Shown here one piece after another: positions 1-13,154 of a stretch of 64,000 bases of DNA. Each line of letters starts with the position of its first letter. The stretch's first letter is position 1. Under the pieces are notes generated by a model. It made no database searches and had not been told where the DNA came from. It saw only the letters and a list, made by a program, of their open reading frames with translations. A program made the position numbers and the translations under genes. This DNA comes from Acanthochromis polyacanthus. Lineage: Eukaryota > Chordata > Actinopteri > Pomacentridae. Where the stretch lies: NCBI RefSeq assembly GCF_021347895.1, contig NC_067134.1, positions 25,878,347 through 25,942,346 on the forward strand. Reading direction: 5' to 3'.

Positions 1-265
1 TTATGACTTTGTATCTCATAATTTTGACTTTTTATCTCGTAATTATGACTTTCTATCTCATAATTATGACTTAGTATCTCATAATTATGACTTTCTATCT
101 TGTAATTATGACTTAATATCTCATAATGTTAACTTTCTATCTCATAATTATGACTTTCTATCTCGTAATTATGACTTTTTATCTCATTATTATGACTTTC
201 TATCTCATTATTATGACTTATCTCATAATTATGAGATACAAAGTCATAATTATGAGATTGCATTT
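1..265. repeat. Minisatellite, about 21-bp unit (TATCTCATAATTATGACTT)
   Basis: The left edge of the window is a degenerate tandem array alternating TATCTCATAATTATGACTT with variants (CGTAATT, ATTATTA). Around 213-265 the array turns into its own inverse (CATAATTATGAGATACAAAG and so on), forming a short palindromic end. The array continues beyond the window, so its full length is unknown. Confidence 0.9.
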
Positions 266-1345
266 GACTTTTTTTCCAAGTGGCGGAAACAGGCTTCGAT
301 CGGTTGGAAACCACTATTAGTATTTAACGAGTACTTTGGTGAGCAGTAAGAAGGTTACGGTGACGCCTCTCCTCTCGATGCACTCTGGCCACGACTGTTC
401 ATGTGTTTTAAAAGGAGTGGCTGTAGATGGAGGTTTATCTTTTTAGATTTGTCATAAATAAGACAATTATGACATGACTTGACAATCTGAAAATTCTTTA
501 TAAAACCAGAGTCGCAGCATCAAACTCCTCTACTCTCAAAGGCTGCAAAGAGCCACAAAGATTCAGCCAGAAAAGTTCCCAATTTTTAGAGATCTCAAAG
601 GAGGTCATGACGCTGTGGAATCGATTGTGTGGGCTCCGTCTGTTTACCCCTGAGTGACACGATTACTGACGCAACAGCAGTCTGTCATCGGAAAGCAGCA
701 GCGTTTTGTTGTGGTGTTAGATGACAGTCCAGCTCGTTTTGCTTCAAAATGTGCACAAAAAAACGACAGTAAAGGCCAGTAAATGTCGCCGGCCGTCTCC
801 CCAGTGGCTCCACGTGTGAACGAGACGGTGATTTATAGACTGCCGAGGTCGTTTCAAGACTAAATGTGATAAATGCGGCTGTTAATTTACTGCCTCTTGT
901 TTGATAGTGGACTGACACGCCGAGGCTCTGAATCATCCCGTGATTCTGACAGCAGCTTAAGTGAGAGGTTAGAAAAATGTCAACCAGAGCAGCTTAACAA
1001 AGTTCGCTTCTTTCTTTCCCTACAATTCAGAGTAATTGCCGTAACAGCTGCCGGCGCACACCTGGACAATTACCCGCTGCGCGTGGCTGAGCTGCGGTTG
1101 CACCCACGGGTGAAATTGCTGGAAGCCCAGACGTGTATCACGCCATGATCAACTGACAAAAGTGTCTGACTCATCAGGCTAAAAAGCTTTTGCTAAAAAA
1201 AAAAAGGGTTATTGTGTGAACAAATAACTGCTGAAAAGGAGGACAAAGCAGCTTTTATTTCAAAGAACGCAGCCTTTTCTAGATGTGGCGTGTAAGTAAA
1301 AATATATCGACTTTCCATTTGAACATCTGGACCTCCTCTGCATGT

Positions 1346-1389
<44 letters not shown>

Positions 1390-2119
1390 AATCAAATGTT
1401 CTGCTCCGCCGCCAGTTGCCAAGGTCACCAAAGCTGCACACCTACAGCTGCCTAACAGCAAAGAAAAACACTTTATTTTTCTTGCTGTTTGTGCTGCAGC
1501 CGGGCATTGATCTCTTGTCTGGCTGACTCTCTTCACTCTCTGCTCCAGTCCATTTTTCCCTTTCCACACCCGCAAAGAGGCAGACAGAAATAAAGCGGCC
1601 TATTCTCAGAAATCTCCAAAGGAGCTGCTCTCCCTCTCTCCATCCATGGAGCTGCGACATCAAAGTCGCTCTCTAAAAAAGGGGGGGATAAAAAGCACTC
1701 GATATGGCTCCTACCTGGCATAGCGGCGTTGTTTTGTGAATGAACCAACACGCTGAGTTACCTGTTGGTCCTTTGACCTCCCTCTATCTTGCTCTTCTCT
1801 CCCACTCGCATGAGCCGCTATTTAGAATGGAAGAGAAACCAGTAGAGCGTGAACTGTTCCCAGATGTTTCTCCACAGTTCCTCTTCAAAGATGCAACTGC
1901 GAGATACATTCTCCGCTATTTTTTCCAGCCTTTCAGAAGCTGCAAAAGCCTTTTTGTACTCATTACGCTGCAGTTGTGACAGCACTGTTCAGGTTTTCAG
2001 TGGACCATGAGGCTCCAAGTCATGTCTGCTCCTGCACTAAACTAGACAAATTATACAGTTAGAAGATATAAATCAGTGGTTCCGCATCATCAAAACACTT
2101 CAACTCCAAAGTAGGAGAG
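266..2119. other. Non-coding flank, only a CA microsatellite recognised
   Basis: Apart from the CA tract at 1347-1388, I see no exon, RNA gene or recognisable repeat. Short open frames here are non-homologous and lack splice support. Confidence 0.6.
1347..1388. repeat. (AC)21 microsatellite
   Basis: An uninterrupted AC dinucleotide tract of 42 bp. Confidence 0.97.
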
Positions 2120-2139
2120 TATTTTTATTCTATGCTGCT

Positions 2140-2310
2140 TTCTACCTCGTCTCCAATCCAGTCCAGCTTTATTTGAACAACCACAGATTGAACCAAAGTG
2201 CGATACATCCAGAACAAGACAAATAAAATCAGAAAATACACAATAGACGCGCTAAAAACTTCTTTTCTTAAGTTTCCCTTGGGATCAATGAAGTATCTAA
2301 AAACAAATAA
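2140..2310 (-). mobile_element. Truncated non-LTR retrotransposon 3' tail (fish-type)
   Basis: Minus-strand GATACTTCATTGATCCCAAG followed by GGAAACT matches the very common fish retroposon tail of the form ACTTTATTGATCCC..GGGAAATTC. The adjoining segment to 2150 (CCAAAGTGCGATACATCCAG region on plus) resembles another abundant fish repeat tail. Family naming needs a repeat library. Confidence 0.5.
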
Positions 2311-4353
2311 AATACAAATGTCCATTTTTGAGTAATGTTGCTAACGGACAGACAGACAGACAAACCAACGCAGATCGTCACGTAACTCCGCCCCTTTTGA
2401 TGGTGGAGTAATGATATGAAACACAGTGAACACCTCTTAGTACATAAAACAAGTGAAATCAGCTCGACTTCAGTCAATTTTTGATATCTTAATGGTGCAA
2501 CCTGTACGTTATTTAGCCTTTTGAGGCTAAATATAGCATCATTATAGCACTAAACAGCTATCTAGTTATGTCAAGATAAAGTGGAGTAATGGCTTCCTTT
2601 GCAGAGAATGAAGTCCCACTCAGTTTGTGTGTGTTTTTAGCTTGTCCAGCCTGTTAACGCATGTTGATGCATGTGCGACCCTCCCGTTGAAACTGTTCGC
2701 ATTTATACACAAACCAGGCTTGAGCACTGCAAAGGAAAAGCGAGAGTCCAGCGTTCAACCAGTCGCCTAAAAATCCAACAAATTTGAAAACAAATTCATT
2801 TATTTCTTATTTTCTTCATTTAAATGCAGAACAGTCAGAAGACAAGTGAAGTTACTCGAGTTGAGAACAGCTGGTTTTACGACTCGTCATTGTGTTTTAT
2901 AATGCTCGTGTTAGCTCATGGTTGTGGCTGGTTTGTTTTTGTCTCTCATTTACTGAAATTTAGCATATGTAAATTAAAATGAAGGGAGGAGGAAGTTGTT
3001 TAGTGCCTACTTGCCTGTACTTCAGTGAGGTTTAGAATCTATGGCTTGTACAGTTTTGCTATTTATTTCCACCGCTGACTACAACAGATCTGCGTTTTAA
3101 TGTTTTCATTGAGCCACACAGGAAGCAGGACAACGTTTATTGAATTGCAGCTGCAAAACATTCATGTCTCCTGTCTAATTGTCCAGCGCAGAACGTACGT
3201 TTTCATCAGTTATCGTTGGCTAAACGAGTATTAACACGAGCTGCTGCAATTCTATTAGAAGTCACTAATAGGAAACCGCCTTCCTGCCTCAGACGCAGAC
3301 AATCGGCTTTATTCCTAAATGCATTAAAAGAGATAAATGAACAAAAACGACCGGAAAGCCACTGACCTGCAGGAGCTTCGTAGTCGGCACGTGCTTGGAC
3401 CAGCTGGACCTCCGACTCTTCACTGACAAACAGAAAATGACGGTTGTTAAATTACGCTAAAAACAGAAATGGTAAAGCAGCACGTTCAGTTTTCCGCCGT
3501 CCTTATCTGGACAGATAAAAGGAACACGGAGTTGGGAGTATAGTTTGGTAACTCGCATTATTGCAGATGTCAGTTATGTTTTTAATGAGCTTTTCTTACC
3601 TCTGGAACATTTCTGTTTTCACTTCAGCTCTCTTTATCACCATCTTTGGGAGATTAATTTGGCTGCGTTGGAATATTCATGAACTCAAAGCAGTCCATCA
3701 CCCGAACATACAACCGTGAATATACACATATTTAAGGTGGAATAAATGCATGAATTAACCCGAGTGTGAATGAGATACCTCGAGGACTTGAGCGTTCTGA
3801 CTGGAGTTTGTCTGAGCGTCTTATTAGTGAGTTAACCGCTGATGAGGCAGATTTGAATATCCTAAATTATAATAGAATGTCGGTGTGTGTTTGTCAGACG
3901 AGAGCCAGCCGGGGAAATCACACTCAAATGAAATGCAATATTTATGAATTCTGATATTGAAGGCCTCTTTCTAACTTCGATATTAAACCTGCCGAGGTGC
4001 CCTTCAAAATCCTGCAATAATCCGCTCCTGCTTTTCTCTTTTTTTCTCCACCTGTCTGTCTAACAATATTACGTACACGGAAATGTCTAAATACAAGTCG
4101 TTTAAAGAGAATTTTACTCCCTTTTCTGTCCTTTCAGAATCGCCTCGTTAAACTTTTCCCGAAATCGTTTTAACCAGTCGTAGGTGAGCTGGTGTGCTCC
4201 AGCTGCAGAGAAAAGGTCTAAAATAGTCAGAAAAGACAGTGCACAATTATATCTACGCCATTTTAATGTTGGAGGCCGCTATTTTCATAGAGAAAATGTG
4301 AAAATAGCTAATTTTAATACATAGAGATGAGTTTTCAGGGGTTAAATCAACAG
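2311..4353. other. Non-coding, nothing recognised
   Basis: Mixed-composition sequence without exon-like segments or recognised repeats. Confidence 0.55.
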
Positions 4354-4964
4354 GGTCAGTGCATAATTGAGGGACTTTTGAAGTTCATTGGATATTTTTT
4401 TCATATGTTTTCATTAAAAGTAATGTTTTTTATGTTCATTATGATCATGTCTTTACAAATTCCATAATTATTTATTATAGAAACAATCACTTATTAATAA
4501 AAAAAGTGACTGGTTATCACTAAAATGTCAACTAAATAACCGACCCATGACAAAAACACCTCTGAAGGAAGTGTGTTAATTCCAGATCACATGACCTGCT
4601 CCACGTTTTCTGTCTTGTTTTTGTTGTTTTGTGCTCTAGTTTTGTTGTTTTCTGCCTCCTTTATGTTGTTTTGTGTCTTGTTTTTGTCATTTTGTGGCTC
4701 AGTTTTGTCATTTTGTGTCCTGGTTTTGTCATTTTGACTCCAAGGCTTTCTGAGTTATTTAATATAAAGTCGTGTGTGAGTCAAATATGGATTTATGGCA
4801 TGTCAACAGGTTTACTACAATATCTTTAGAAATAACTTTCAACTTGTATATATAATATTTAGAAGAATCTTTCTGTAAAATGCCATGTGGTGTTTGGTTA
4901 TAGGCGGCCATGTTGAAAAAATGTCAACTATGACACAAAAAGTCCCGCAATTATATATTGACCC
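4354..4964. mobile_element. TIR element, GGGTCA..AATTG family, copy 1 (611 bp)
   Basis: The left end GGGTCAGTGCATAATTGAGGGACTTTT and right end (revcomp GGGTCAATATATAATTGCGGGACTTTTT) form terminal inverted repeats of about 27 bp. Internal sequence around 4430-4540 is shared, inverted, with the copies at 18951 and 43441. A short TTTTGTC-type array (about 4605-4735) lies inside it. Confidence 0.65.
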
Positions 4965-6097
4965 CAAATGAAGCTTTTTGGTGGTGAGGATAGAGTCTGA
5001 CAGCCATGTTTTATGGCTGATCCAAAAGACTGAAGGCAGCGCTCAGGGTTAAACCTGTGATAACGCTGCAGTTCTCAAAAGATCTTACAACAGATTCTTT
5101 GAAAGTCTACCTGTTCACTCCTGAGCCGATCTGGTGTGTCTTCTGACTGACTGTTCTGGGGTGTGAAAGGAAGCTTTGCCTCGGTCAAATGCAATATTTA
5201 CAAAGGGGTCTTTACAGCTCAGAAACCTAAAAGGGAAAAAAAAATCTCTGAGGACGTTTTGAGATCCAGACTTAGCGTGTCGTCGGCTCCTGATTACAGT
5301 TTTCCAGCTTAAATCCGCCGTCACGTTTCCGGCAGTCTGGCGCTCTGAGTCTGGTCAAGCTCGGCGGAGATAAGTGACGCAAAGGCTTGAAGTGGACGTG
5401 ATTACTGTGAAAACCTCCCCATGACTCACTGCTTTGTGAGCCGGTGTTTGTTGCCAGCAGCGGCAGCAAGGTTGGGGTGTGTGGAGAAATCTAAATCTCA
5501 GGGATCGGATGGGTAAACACGAGTGAGGCGACATGAAGCAGTTCTGTGCTGTAATATACTCCACACTGGCAGCATCGTGTTGGTGTTATCCACAATCACT
5601 TTTACCTTTTAAAGCTTACATTTACCGTGCACAAAGAGACCCTGAATTTAAACCTGACTCCTTGCTTTTAGCTCGGTATGGAATAATAATAATTCTCGTT
5701 GTCGGTCTCTTTCTGTTCGGCCCGTTTTCTCCTCTGTTTTTCTCAGTCCACTGCTCCTCATTTGCATGACAGTTGAGAACAATATTGCCAACGCGGCGAG
5801 ACAAAGGCTCGCTCTGTCTTTAATTTTGTTCCCTTTTCTCCCTTTCAGAGCCTCTCAGATAATGAAATGTTTCTCAGTCGTCAAAGTGTGTCAGAAGCAT
5901 TTATTCCCATCTCGGTCCAGAAATAAAGCGGCAACAGGTTTGATCACACGAAAGCGGCGATGTTGACGAAAATGACTGGGTTGCAAAGAAAAACACGACC
6001 CAAATCTGCAGCTCTGTGAAGCATTTAAAGTTGTTCTAGCTCATTATCGAGCAGGTTTTATTTTGATTTCAAGAAATAAAAAGGGCTCATTGATTTG
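4965..6097. other. Non-coding, nothing recognised
   Basis: No recognisable repeat or exon. The 5530-5770 open frame lacks family resemblance. Confidence 0.55.
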
Positions 6098-6555
6098 AAC
6101 CCTCCTGTTGTTGTTGTTTTAAAGTTTGAAAAATACATTTTCACCTTGAAAACATCCACATTTTAAACGTTTGTGGGAAATTTTTGACCATTTTTTGGAG
6201 GGGGAAAAAAGAAATGTGTAAAATAAATATTTCTTTCAAAGCGATTTTCACTAGATTTTGGTTGTTTTTTTCTGAATCTTCTTAAAGAAAATATTAGAAC
6301 TTTTACTGATAAATATGGAAACACTTTAGATATTTTTAGGATTTTTTTGTCAGATTTTTATTCATTTTTTGAAAATATTTGCAAGTTTTATTTTATTTTT
6401 TAATATTTTTTTCAGGGAAACTAAAGAATTTTCTTCCTTGAGATTTTGCAAATTTTTATAAATTTGGGGATTTTTTTTGCAGAACTTTTAAATTTTTTTC
6501 AGATGAGGGAACAATATTTTTTGATGCCCTCAAATATGGACAACAGGAGGGTTAA
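6098..6555 (+). mobile_element. TTAACCCTC-ended piggyBac-like MITE, copy A
   Basis: It begins GAACCCTCCTGTTGTTG and ends GACAACAGGAGGGTTAA. It shares the internal TTTGAAAATGTGGA, GCAAATTT and TTTTTTCAGA segments with the other copies. It appears to lack a good copy of the central hairpin. Confidence 0.6.
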
Positions 6556-7350
<795 letters not shown>

Positions 7351-7624
7351 ATCAAATGTCACTTATCACCTGAGAGATAAATTATTCCGTTCTCTCCTCC
7401 TGCCATCACGTTTCTCTTTCTTCACCCACCTTTTCCTCCTTTTTTTCTTGTTGTGAAGGAGAGAGAGAGACAGAACGGCAAACGGAGGTGATATGACAGA
7501 CGAAGAGAAGCAAAATGGGAGGAGAGGAAAATGAGGAGGTCAAGAGGGAAGAACAGGCGGGGAAAAAGAGATGACAGAGAATGTACGACATGTCACCCTG
7601 ATTATACTGGCCTTTGACCTTCAT

Positions 7625-7774
7625 CTAGAGTTTTACAATAGTAAGACACAGTAAGACCATAAATGATCAAATATACATACATATATTTTTATATATTTGG
7701 GTTTATATAAAGCTAATTTTTGTGTTTTATTAATTTTTTGTTATTTTTTTGCTTTTGTTGTGTATTTGTGTATA

Positions 7775-7811
<37 letters not shown>

Positions 7812-8281
7812 TCCCAAATACAGAAAATAAATTTTAAAAAAAATTGCAAAACTAAAAAATAACAAAAAATATTAAAAAAATGAGCAAAAGAATGTAATCA
7901 AATACAGCTAAAAATATATATATCGATATGTATGCAAATGTAGAAAGGAAATAAAAAATAACATCAAGTAAAACAAATAATAACAATAGCAAAATATAAA
8001 AATATGTAAAATCCAAATACAGACAGAAAATCTAAAAATAGAAAAATAAGCAAAAAAATGCTATAAAATGAAACAAACAAAATATACATCTATATTGTTT
8101 ATGTATATATTTTTTTTGTAGAAAAAAATGAGAAAATAAAATAAAACAAAAAATTATAATAACAATAATATATAAATATATAAAATCCCAAATACAAAAC
8201 TTAAAGAGAGCTATGCAAGCATATAATAGGAAATAATAATAAAACAATTAACCTCTGCAGCAGTGGGTTTTACAGGGTTAA
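7625..8281. repeat. AT-rich repeat ending CAGTGGGTTTTACAGGGTTAA
   Basis: The block is extremely AT-rich, with a TA microsatellite at about 7777-7804 and repeated AAATACAGA..AAAATATATA motifs. Its right end (revcomp TTAACCCTGTAAAACCCACTG) recurs near 51694 and 62346, suggesting a dispersed family with TTAA at the edge. The left boundary is unclear. Confidence 0.45.
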
Positions 8282-9566
8282 GAAAGGTTGAAGTCCATCA
8301 GTAATAATCTATTTCGTTTCATGGTCGGGTTCAGAGGTGGCTTTCTGTGTGCCATCATACGTTCAACGTTGCTTCAGAGCCTGAGAAGCAGAAAAAAACT
8401 GAACATATCTATAAATATATATGTATTCCTGTCAGTCAAACGGTGATAAAGGAGTGGGGGTTTGATCCTAACCTTTCAGAGTGACTGACAGCAGACAGGT
8501 TACCATGGGGATCTCATGAAACTGCAGCTCGCCTTACATAACGCCATTGTTGTGTAAAAAAAAACCTCATAATGTTGTTGATTTTCACATGTGGGGCGTC
8601 AATTAAAGGATCACACGTTCCTCTGGGGTGAGGAAATCTCTACCACACCAGCAGATAACTGAAAACAACACCAGGGCTCAGAGCTCCACCGTGCCTTCTT
8701 TCTCTCTTTCTGCTTTTTTTTTTTTTTCCGGTTTCACAGCTGTCGATGGTTTAGAGACGTGAAGTATTCAGCAGCAGAAAGAGGGACGCTGAGGCCTGAA
8801 GTGGACAGGATTACTATGAAAACCATCTATGTGTGTGTGCCGGAGCGCCTGTTGTCTTTGTTGATAATGAGGCAGACAGAAACAGTCTCTCAAGTGAGCT
8901 CTCAATGCCACCTCAAACACACTGCTTCAGCACGGACGCTCTATCTGCGTGCACGAGTGTGTGTGTGTGTGTGCGCATCGGCCGTAGATAAGAGACCGCG
9001 AAATCCCAACTCGATACTGTTTTAATGAAATTAATCAAACGGACGGGAAATCGAAACATTTCGTGCCGCGTGATAACAAAATGTCATTTTGCTTTCTGGC
9101 TATAATTGGCTGCTTTTTAATAAGAGATTACTGTTCATCCATTTTGCCTCGTGAATAATGGAGTTTGAGTTTCGCTGGTGGCCAGAGTGATCTCACGGGT
9201 TCGTTCGAGCTGCATTTGTTGGAGCCAAAATCGGAAAACTCACATTTTTGTTCATTTAGCTGCGCTGATTGAATTTGGTCGACCTGGATTTTAGCGGAAA
9301 TGTTGCTCCAAAGGACACCTATTTTTTTAGTGTTCTGCTGAAAAATACATGTCAAATGGGACTTTATTGCATTTTTACAGGTAGAATGTGTAATTCTGGA
9401 GAAAGGTTGGTACAGCTGGATAGCATAGCACATGGCAGAAACAGCCTAGATTAGTGGTGTGTGGATTAATCCGAGCTTTTGGTTGTTTTGTTTGCTGAAA
9501 AGAAGAAGAAGATGATGTCAGTCTCAGCCTGTGTTTCATGAGCAAAGAAACAGAGTGTTGTATTTT
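8282..9566. other. Non-coding, one short GT tract
   Basis: A short GT run lies at about 8958-8972 and a T run at about 8715. No exon or element recognised. Confidence 0.5.
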
Positions 9567-9599
9567 CTAAGTGACCCCAAACTTTTGAACGGCAGTGTC
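9567..9599. mobile_element. Solo Tc1/mariner-type terminal repeat
   Basis: CTAAGTGACCCCAAACTTTT followed by GAACGGCAGTGT matches the widespread fish Tc1-like inverted terminus (CAGTG.CGTTCAAAAGTTTGGGGTCAC in the other orientation). No partner terminus was located. A second decayed copy of the GTGACCCCAAAC core lies at about 24085-24103. Confidence 0.5.
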
Positions 9600-11234
9600 T
9601 ATTAAATAAATCAACAACTGACAACAGGAATCTGTAATTCTTGGTGATTGTGGCCTTTTTTCACAAATAATACCTGAACAAAAATCACACTTTGAAATAT
9701 GAAAGCAGTCTAACAATGCAGCAGATCCTTTAAAACTTCCCGAAAAACAGTCCATTTGTTGTATTTCGGCAGATAATTCCAAAAAGGGGCGAGCGATAAA
9801 AGGTGAGAGAATGCTAGAATGTGCATATATGATCCATTAAACAATCAGAGGAAGATACCGAGGAGTGTTTACAGAGGTAAGGTAATATCTCGTAAAAAAA
9901 GGCCCACGCACACAGCATTTAAACTCCATCAGATACACGAACACGGAAGAAAACCTAATGAGCAGCTGAATCTACGCTCAACATCACTTTGCTCACATTA
10001 AGCTAGTCTAATTGAATTTATCTGCCGAGTGATAAATCACACCGTGCTGCACAATGACAAAGCATGAAAGTTAAACTCGAGGCACTGGGGTGGGCTTCTG
10101 ATCTCACCACGAGAGAATCTACAAAGTCTAACGCGCACACGATGACATAAAAACGGTCAAACGAAATACCCGAGGTGGTGCAATAAAAGCTCTTATTTAT
10201 ATATATATGGAAAAAAAATTAAAAATCAGATGGTGTTCAGTTGGAATGAGAGGTGTAGTTTTTTCACCGGCGATGAAGTTACAGTTCAATATAACCTCTT
10301 TCTGGCTAATTAAACGCTGTCACTCTTCAGACCACGCTTCATTTACATTACATTTACATATGCATGTTTTAATTACATCCAGCTAATTACAGTATTTGCT
10401 GGTTCGCCTGTCATTTAGAGGAGGCCAGGCGGTGTGTCAGCCTGCCTCTCCGGCTACATGTCTGCCTGATAGCGGAGCAGTTTAATGCTACTTCCATCAT
10501 ACTCCACTCTGATGGTATTACTTTCTGTGTCTGTCTCTCAGGCGGGATTAGCAGCCAGGGTCCCCCAAGGTCCCCGGTTTGTTGTTGTCGGGGGATTTTA
10601 GTTTATTTTTTTCTCCACCATATTTGGATTCTGGTGCATTCTTGTGTTCATAAGAGATGTAATTCTGAGTGAAGGGAAACCGACAGCTGAGTTGTTTCCT
10701 CTGAAATCTCGCTGCTGTCAGAAAGCGAACATTTTGATCAGCGACGTCCGTGTCGGTTTGTTGAAACTTCCAGATCAAGGGCGAAATGGTGCGGTTGAGA
10801 AACTGGCAGGTGTTTGGCATCGTCTCTCCGTCTATGTCGTCCACATATTACTTTGCGAGCGTGAGTCATCAGCGCAGACTGATGTCTAGACCGGATCCAC
10901 ACCTCTGAAACGCTGCCCACATTTCCAATTTGCATTCAAATCAGCGAGTCTGGCAAATCAGAAAGACAAAATATACATTTTCTGACATGATTGGCCGCAG
11001 TGACAGATGCTGCTTTGTGTTTTCCTGAGAAGGAAGTCGAACAAAACAAATTAAGACAGATGAAGGTGAGCTGAGGTTGCCGCTGTTGAGCAGAAAACAT
11101 GAAGCTGCATCAGAGTTTCATCTCAGACGTCATGTGAGATGAGTTTCAAACTCAACAGATGGAGCTTTCTCACCACGAGTCGCCTTTATTACTTCAGTTG
11201 GTCTAACAGGTGATGATTCATTAAGTAACTGACA
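9600..11234. other. Non-coding, nothing recognised
   Basis: Sequence of mixed composition. 10280-10560 is TAAT-rich and could be conserved non-coding sequence, untested. Confidence 0.5.
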
Positions 11235-11242
11235 CACAGGAC

Positions 11243-12627
11243 TAGGGCCCGACCCATTAAATCAGTCGCTTATAGCCCTTTTCAAAATAATGCCGATTAA
11301 ATGCCGATATATTCTTAATTTCTCATAAAACAATAAATCCTTTTAAGTGTCACAGTCGTGCAGAATGATGTCCTTGCACCACTTCTGTTTAACTCTTTGC
11401 CATGTGTCATGAGTGCTTTCTTGCTTTTTATTTACATTGCATTGCTAAAGTTGTGCTAACCTAGCTTAAGTTACTCCCTGTCTGTTTATGTTAGCAATAG
11501 CATCACTGTAGTTATCCCAACCTAGCATAGCATTAGCGAACAGCTTAAAAGCCAGTAAGTAACTGCAGAAATAAGTGTTCAAATTATTAGAGAGTACAGA
11601 ACGCGCGTTCATCACTCCGTCAGCTGCATGTTGAGGCACATTTAAGGAGGAGCGAAAAGTTCAAATGATGAGCATTACTGTTTGTTTTCAGCAAACCGTC
11701 ATGATGTCATTCTTAGTTTTACTGTCAGAAAATACTAGAAGGTGACCCAGACTGGAACAGAAACTCACTGTGTTTTTATGGAGGAACATTAGTGTCGGAC
11801 TTTTTGTGACCATTATATATTTAAAATGCTGTCAAAGATGACATGTTTTACATCTGAGAAAGGCGTCTCTGGTTTTTATTTTGGTTCATAGGAGTCCTGA
11901 CTTCATGGCAAAGACAATAATGGAGTTGAGAAAATGTGATTTAACGTTAAAGGGCATCAGAGGGCTGCACAAATAAGGTTTTACAGTAACTTCACCTGTA
12001 CTATAACTGACAAGAAGTTCCAGACCAGATGTATTTCATAACTCATTTATTGACTTTTTTAAGGTTATATAGTTTTCCAGAGGTTTAATGCTTTGTTGCA
12101 TGTGTGTCTGATAAATTGTATTATCATTCTCCTGCACAGTCTTGCTTATTTAGGGTTAGGGTTATCTGCCCGGGACAAACCGCACCTGTTCCGGCTGTCA
12201 ACGTCCCAGTCGCCCGCTAGGAGCTCCGGACAATGCGCTGCTCATTCATGGGTGACTTTTCACGGCCGTGGGGGGTTTTAAGGCACACTTTGCCCAGCGA
12301 CCGGTGATAGCTCGGCGGCTCCAGCTAACAAGTTGACGTGGAGGAGGAACTGGACCCCCCCCACGCCCCCCCCAAAAAAAACAAAACAAAACAAAAAACA
12401 AACAAACAAAAAAAGTAGGATTAATTTTTTTGGCCACTAAAAGTTGATTTTGGCTCCTAAAAATGTCTAAATTGACGTATGTTGGTGGCCCAAAAAAATG
12501 TCATTTGGGCAACCGGACCTCTTCCAGAGAAGTCCGGCTGGTTTCTGCTGATGTTCCCACGATAACCAGGACCCGTCAAATATCAGAATCGGCATCAGCT
12601 TCAATAAATCCATATCGCTCGGCCCTA
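11243..12627. mobile_element. hAT-type non-autonomous element (1,385 bp) with perfect 8-bp TSD
   Basis: The termini are TAGGGCCCGACCC.. and ..GCTCGGCCCTA, the TAGGGC(C/T)GACC inverted repeat typical of a hAT family common in fish. The flanks CACAGGAC (11235-11242) and CACAGGAC (12628-12635) are an exact 8-bp target duplication. Subterminal AATGCCGAT..ATCGGCAT segments mirror each other. No transposase frame is visible inside. Confidence 0.85.
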
Positions 12628-12635
12628 CACAGGAC

Positions 12636-13148
12636 ACACGGGGCAGGTTATGTTCCCGCTCACTGTTTGGGCTCTACGGCTGAATGTAAAATACAACGAA
12701 GCTGTTAAGTGTCATCTTCTATGTGCAGTCCGCCTGATTTTTATTTAAAGGCAACAGGATGCATACACAAAAGACAGAGAGTGGTTGTAATGGTTAGAGG
12801 CCCACAGCTCAATTTACCCTCACTGAGCGTGTCTCTGTTCCTCCTAAACGAAGAAGCAACTTAATCACTGACACTTCCTTTGTCGGCTCGTATTTTGTGA
12901 AATATTCGAGCTCACATTTCTGCACAAGCAGCTGAATGGTCGGCTGTCCTTTTGCCAAGCAAAGCCCGTCACTTACTGCAGCTTTTCTGCTGCTGCGCTG
13001 GATAATAACACAGGCTGCCCTTCGGTCAACACAAAGAAGTAATGGGCTTTATTGAAGGAGCAGGTGTGTGTGTGAGTGTCTCTGTTAAGTTCATGGAAAC
13101 AAAATAAACAAATCAATCAGTCCAGTCAGGCTTCCTTTCTATAAATCC
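12636..13148. other. Non-coding, nothing recognised
   Basis: No exon or repeat recognised. Confidence 0.5.
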
Positions 13149-13154
13149 TTTATT
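13149..13154 (-). terminator. Candidate distal poly(A) signal on the minus strand
   Basis: AATAAA on the minus strand is preceded by about 800 nt of non-repetitive, UTR-like sequence (13155-13970). If it terminates fgf14, the 3' UTR would be about 8.6 kb and would include three repeat insertions. It could instead end an unannotated non-coding transcript. Confidence 0.25.

Noticed and set aside
12152..12166. Telomere-like AGGGTTAGGGTTA
   Set aside because: Only two units are present, inside a hAT element; this is chance and not an interstitial telomere.
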